The position numbers were made by a program, and so were the translations under genes. Of a stretch of 64,000 bases of DNA, positions 60,901-64,000 are shown piece after piece (within the stretch, counting starts at the first letter, position 1; each line of letters opens with the position of its first letter). The notes under the pieces were generated by a model that searched no databases, was not told the DNA's origin, and saw nothing but the letters and a program-made list of their open reading frames with translations. The stretch comes from Yamagishiella unicocca (lineage: Eukaryota; Chlorophyta; Chlorophyceae; Chlamydomonadales; Volvocaceae), in contig BDSL01000034.1 of assembly GCA_003116995.1 (NCBI GenBank), positions 1 through 64,000 on the forward strand, read 5' to 3'.

Positions 60901-63900
60901 GACACGCCGTTGCTTTGGCTGCGGCGCCGGGCGCACCGCCCCCTCCGCCGCATGCCCCACCCTCCCCGCCCGGCGCCGGCTTCACGCCAGGCCAGCCCCA
61001 CGCGTCTGTCGCCCCTCTGACGGAGCCCCCGGCGCTGCCCCTTGACGTGCCCACTGCGCATTGGCCGGTTGCCGCCGCCGCCGCCGCCGCCGTGCCCTCA
61101 AGGACACCACGCGGCCAGCCCACAGCCCCCCGGGTCGGCCCCGCAGCAGCTACAGCCACTACCGCCGTGGATTGTGGAGCTACTGCCGGCTCGGACCGCG
61201 CCGCCGGGGCAGCCGACCAAGACACCGAGCTCCTCCTCTCCCACGCCGCCTCCATACCGCAAGTGGACGGCGTCAACGACATGGACGGTGATGATGCTGA
61301 CGATGACGACTACGACGGTTTCGGAGCGGTGCCGGCGGAACTCCGTCTTCCCGCGCACCCGCACCCGCACCCCCACCTGGGCGGCTTCTTCGGCTCCTTC
61401 TCCGGCTTCGGCAACGGCCAGGCGGCCGCGGCGCTGGTGCCCGGCGGAGGCGCCTCTGCTGCGGCGGCAATACCCCAGGCTGCGGCAACAGGCTACCCGA
61501 CCGCCGCCCTGTCCGGTAGCCCCGAGGCGATGGAAGTAGACGGCGGCGCCACCGGGACGTCGATACCCTCGTCCCTTCCGCCGGCGTCCTTCGCCGCAGC
61601 GCAGCCGGCACCAGCGGCTGCGCCGCCGCCGCCGCCGCCGCCCGCCCCCCACCTGATGCACGGCCACCTGAGCATCCTCCAGAAGCTGCCCCCCAGCGGC
61701 GCCGCCTCCTCCCACCACCACTCGCCCCACAACCACCCGCCCGCGCACCAGCTGGCTGGCCACCCCCCGCGGATGCCGCACCTCCCCACGCTGGCTCAGG
61801 CCCCACACCATAATAACCACAATAACCACATCAACCATAACCACTCCAACCACCAAAACCACCAAAACCACCAGACAGCAGGCGCCCCGGCGCAGTCCGT
61901 CTCGCCTCCGGCCCCAGCGGTGGGCCACCAGCTGGCAACGGCGCCACCGGGTGAGGGTCTTGCGGCCGCCGCCGCACAGGAACCCTGGCTGCCTGCTGAG
62001 CCGCACCCCGGTCACCCCGACCCCCTCCACCTGGGCGCCCCGGGCATTGCCCCGGCGACGGGGCCGGCCGCAGAGCAGCCATTCCCTCCACTCGGATCCA
62101 TCGCCGCCGCGGATCCACCCCAACCGCTCGCGAATGGCCTCGTGGCCAGCGGCGCCGTCTTTCCCCTCGATGGCTTGCCGCCCGTGCGCACCGAGTTGCC
62201 CGGGCGGAGTGACTCACAGCCGCATCAAGCCACCGGCGCTGATTCTCCCATGGACGCAACGGCAACAGCAACAGCAACGGCAGCAGCAACAGCAGCAGCA
62301 GCAGCAGCCGCTATGTTGTCGTCACCCTCCGCGCCAGGCGGGGCACCCTCTGCTGCGCGCGGGGCGGCGGGGCAGCTGCCGCCAGGCGGCGCACCGCGGG
62401 GGCCCGGCGGGGGGCCTCCCGCCAAGCGGGGCTCCGACGGCGCCCCCAAGCCGGTGGTGCTGCGCCCCACGCCGCCGCGGACGCACGGCGTCAAGTCGTT
62501 GTCCGACGCAGTGCCTGACGCCCAGAAGGCCCTGGGGCTGGTGCCGCTAGGTGCGCAGGGGGGACTACTACGTGGGGGGGGGGTACAATAAAAGAACAGG
62601 TAACGCGACTGGGGAAATGTAGTGGGTGCATAGCCTTCGGACACCGGGACGCGCGCGCGCATGCTACTGGACGGCCACACATGGCTACGTGGCGGGGGGT
62701 GGGGCTGCAAGATATACCCGCGTAGTTGACATGGGAAGTTATTGGAAGTGTAGTTGGTGCATAGACGTCGGATGCATGGGTGCGGGCGCATGCTGGGGGC
62801 GCGACGGCACCGCGGTAGTGCGGGGCGGGAGGACAGTGTGTAACCTTTTACACCTGGGGGCATTCCGCACGCCTCTTTGCACCTCCTTTGCGTTTCAAGG
62901 CCTTGCAAAACGAAGGGGCATCTCCGGACGTACCGCTGGCGCCTGCCAGGCTAGGTGTCCTGTTGTCTCCTCCCTGGACCTCAACCCGTAAACTGCAACG
63001 CAACCTCGTCCCCAACCCCCCCCCCCCCCCGCCGCATCCACGGGTTTCCCTCGAACCTCCCCCCCCCCGCCGCCCCTTTCTCCCCCTCCCCTCCCCTCCC
63101 CCTCAGGCGCCCACCGCACCGTGCAGCCTCAGGCCACCCCCAGGGGCTCCCTCACGCGCATGATGCCGGGCCGCCCGGGGCAGCAGCAGCGGCCGCCAGG
63201 CAGGGGCCTCATGGCGGCAGCCAAGGGCCAGCAGCAGGGGCCCGCAGGGGTGGCGCAGCAGGGGCCCGCAGGCGCCGGCCGGGGCGCTCCAGCGGCCGCT
63301 GCCGCCGCTGGCCGGGGGCCAGGCGCAGCCGTTGGGGCTGCGGAGGCGGCGGCCGCTGCCGCCACGGGTCTTGGTACGGCAGGGCGGCTGGCGCCGCTAC
63401 CTGCCGCGGCGGGCGATCATGGCGCCGGCGGGGGGGGTGCGGGTGTGGGGCCACTGCCGGGCCATTCACCGCACCACCAGCAACAGCAGCAGCAGCACGG
63501 GGTGCGGCTGCTGGAGGCGCAAGGGCCCGAGGAGGCGGCGGCAGCAGCCTCGGTGGCGACGCAGTACCCGCCTGCGATGCTGGCGGCGGCCGTGACGGGC
63601 GGCGGTGGCGCTGCGGGGTGTGCCGGCGGCGGCGAGGAGGCCTGGGCGGCGGGGGCTGGGCTGCACGCTGGTGCCTCGGCCCCGGCTGCAGCTGCCGCTG
63701 CCGCGGGAGGGTCGCTCGCGGTGACGCCCTGCGATGACTCGGCGGCGCCAGATGCGACGGCCGCCGCTGACGCGGCGGCGACGCCCATGCAGCTGGCCAT
63801 CCGCACCGCAATCGCCTCCGCCGTCCAGCGGTGCGACATGCCGCCGCCAGCGACTACCCCTCCGGCGCCACTCGCCGCGCCGACGGCCGCCCCTTCCATC

Positions 63901-64000
63901 CCCGTCCCCACACCCCCGCCGCCGGCCTCCGCCACCGCCGCCGCCGCCGTTCCTGCCGTACTGCCGCCAGCTGCTGCGGCTACGTCAGCCGCAGCCACTC
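54989..64000 (+). CDS. JmjC protein of KDM2/KDM7 type, predicted inactive; 3' end outside window
   Basis: Exons: 54989-55201 (perhaps with an 81-nt intron at 55056-55136), 55293-55457, 56090-56388, 56604-56949, 57288-57795, 58045-62550 and 63107 to the edge. Phases agree. The pre-JmjC part has LLSKDLGDDREVQTLDVAKQ and KWTMRQWCLYW, matching the KDM2/PHF8 lead-in. The JmjC core follows with correct spacing: TNFRLLPGGAASW (canonical TDFHxDFGGTSxW), MVFLLVPPT (canonical KVFxLIPPT), GDMAVLPAGWPF (canonical IPxGWIH) and FPLFKHIMWHAVV. Both residues of the HxD motif, the distal His and the 2OG lysine are replaced by Arg, Leu, Phe and Met. Active relatives demethylate histone lysines in the nucleus. 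After the core comes a tail of more than 1800 residues, rich in Gly, Ala, Pro, Gln and acidic runs, with no recognised domain. No PHD or CXXC finger was seen. Confidence 0.8.
56970..57060. repeat. G-rich tandem repeat in JmjC-gene intron
   Basis: Four copies of a 19-22 bp unit, GGTGTTGTGTGTGGGGGGG, differing in G-run length. They begin about 20 bp after the donor at 56950. Confidence 0.8.
60595..60690 (+). repeat. 24-bp coding tandem repeat in the JmjC-gene tail
   Basis: Four copies of a unit encoding SEPRAQGP (the last reads SEPGAHGP), in frame within exon 58045-62550. Confidence 0.85.
62580..62800 (+). repeat. Family C and D repeats in the JmjC-gene intron
   Basis: TACAATAAAAGAACAGGTAA and GCGACTGGGG begin 30 bp after the donor at 62551. 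Two related ends, GTGGGTGCATAGCCTTCGGA and TTGGTGCATAGACGTCGGAT, follow at about 62620 and 62750, echoing 5385-5420. Confidence 0.6.

Overview
The window is nuclear DNA of a green alga, most likely a volvocine or other chlamydomonadalean species. Reasons: GC-rich genes split by many GC-rich introns, Ala/Gly/Gln-rich inserts in otherwise conserved proteins, plant-type plastid gene families, and TGTAA poly(A) motifs downstream of several genes. I cannot fix the species. There are no operons. I rebuilt exon structures by hand from splice sites, reading frame and family conservation, and checked intron phase at nearly every junction.

Layout: SLC25A39/40-type mitochondrial carrier (-, 990-2948); Aim25/PLSCR-type scramblase (+, 3317-7348); LINE fragment (-, about 7360-7760); decayed PD-(D/E)XK-like ORF (+, 8255-9448) followed by a repeat array and a long hairpin; unassigned acidic ORF (+, 10063-10698); PRA1-family membrane protein (-, 11542-13495); SppA/protease IV (-, 14051-about 21232); unassigned exon-like tail (+, about 22147-22250); small secreted cysteine-rich protein with an LPMO-like start (+, 22935-23672); CDC48/p97 (+, 25254-30725); ACHT-type thioredoxin (-, 33296-34456); plastid ABC1K6-like kinase (+, about 34955-43624); proteasome beta-3 (+, 45594-46379); ILP1/PAXBP1/GCFC protein (-, 47656-54564); JmjC protein of the KDM2/KDM7 type (+, 54989 to the window end, incomplete).

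Three gene pairs share short divergent promoters: carrier/scramblase (both mitochondrial by inference), thioredoxin/ABC1K (both plastid by inference) and ILP1/JmjC (both nuclear). CDC48 and PBC1 are proteostasis genes, and SppA is a thylakoid-type protease.

Two results stand out. First, the JmjC protein keeps the KDM2/7 fold signature but appears to have lost all three iron ligands and the 2-oxoglutarate lysine, which suggests a pseudo-demethylase with a very long low-complexity tail. Second, the introns of most genes carry related short dispersed repeats (families A-D, about 30-85 bp) in both orientations. Their conserved head often lies within tens of bases of a splice junction. They are absent from the CDC48, PBC1 and thioredoxin introns. 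This looks like an introner- or MITE-like family.
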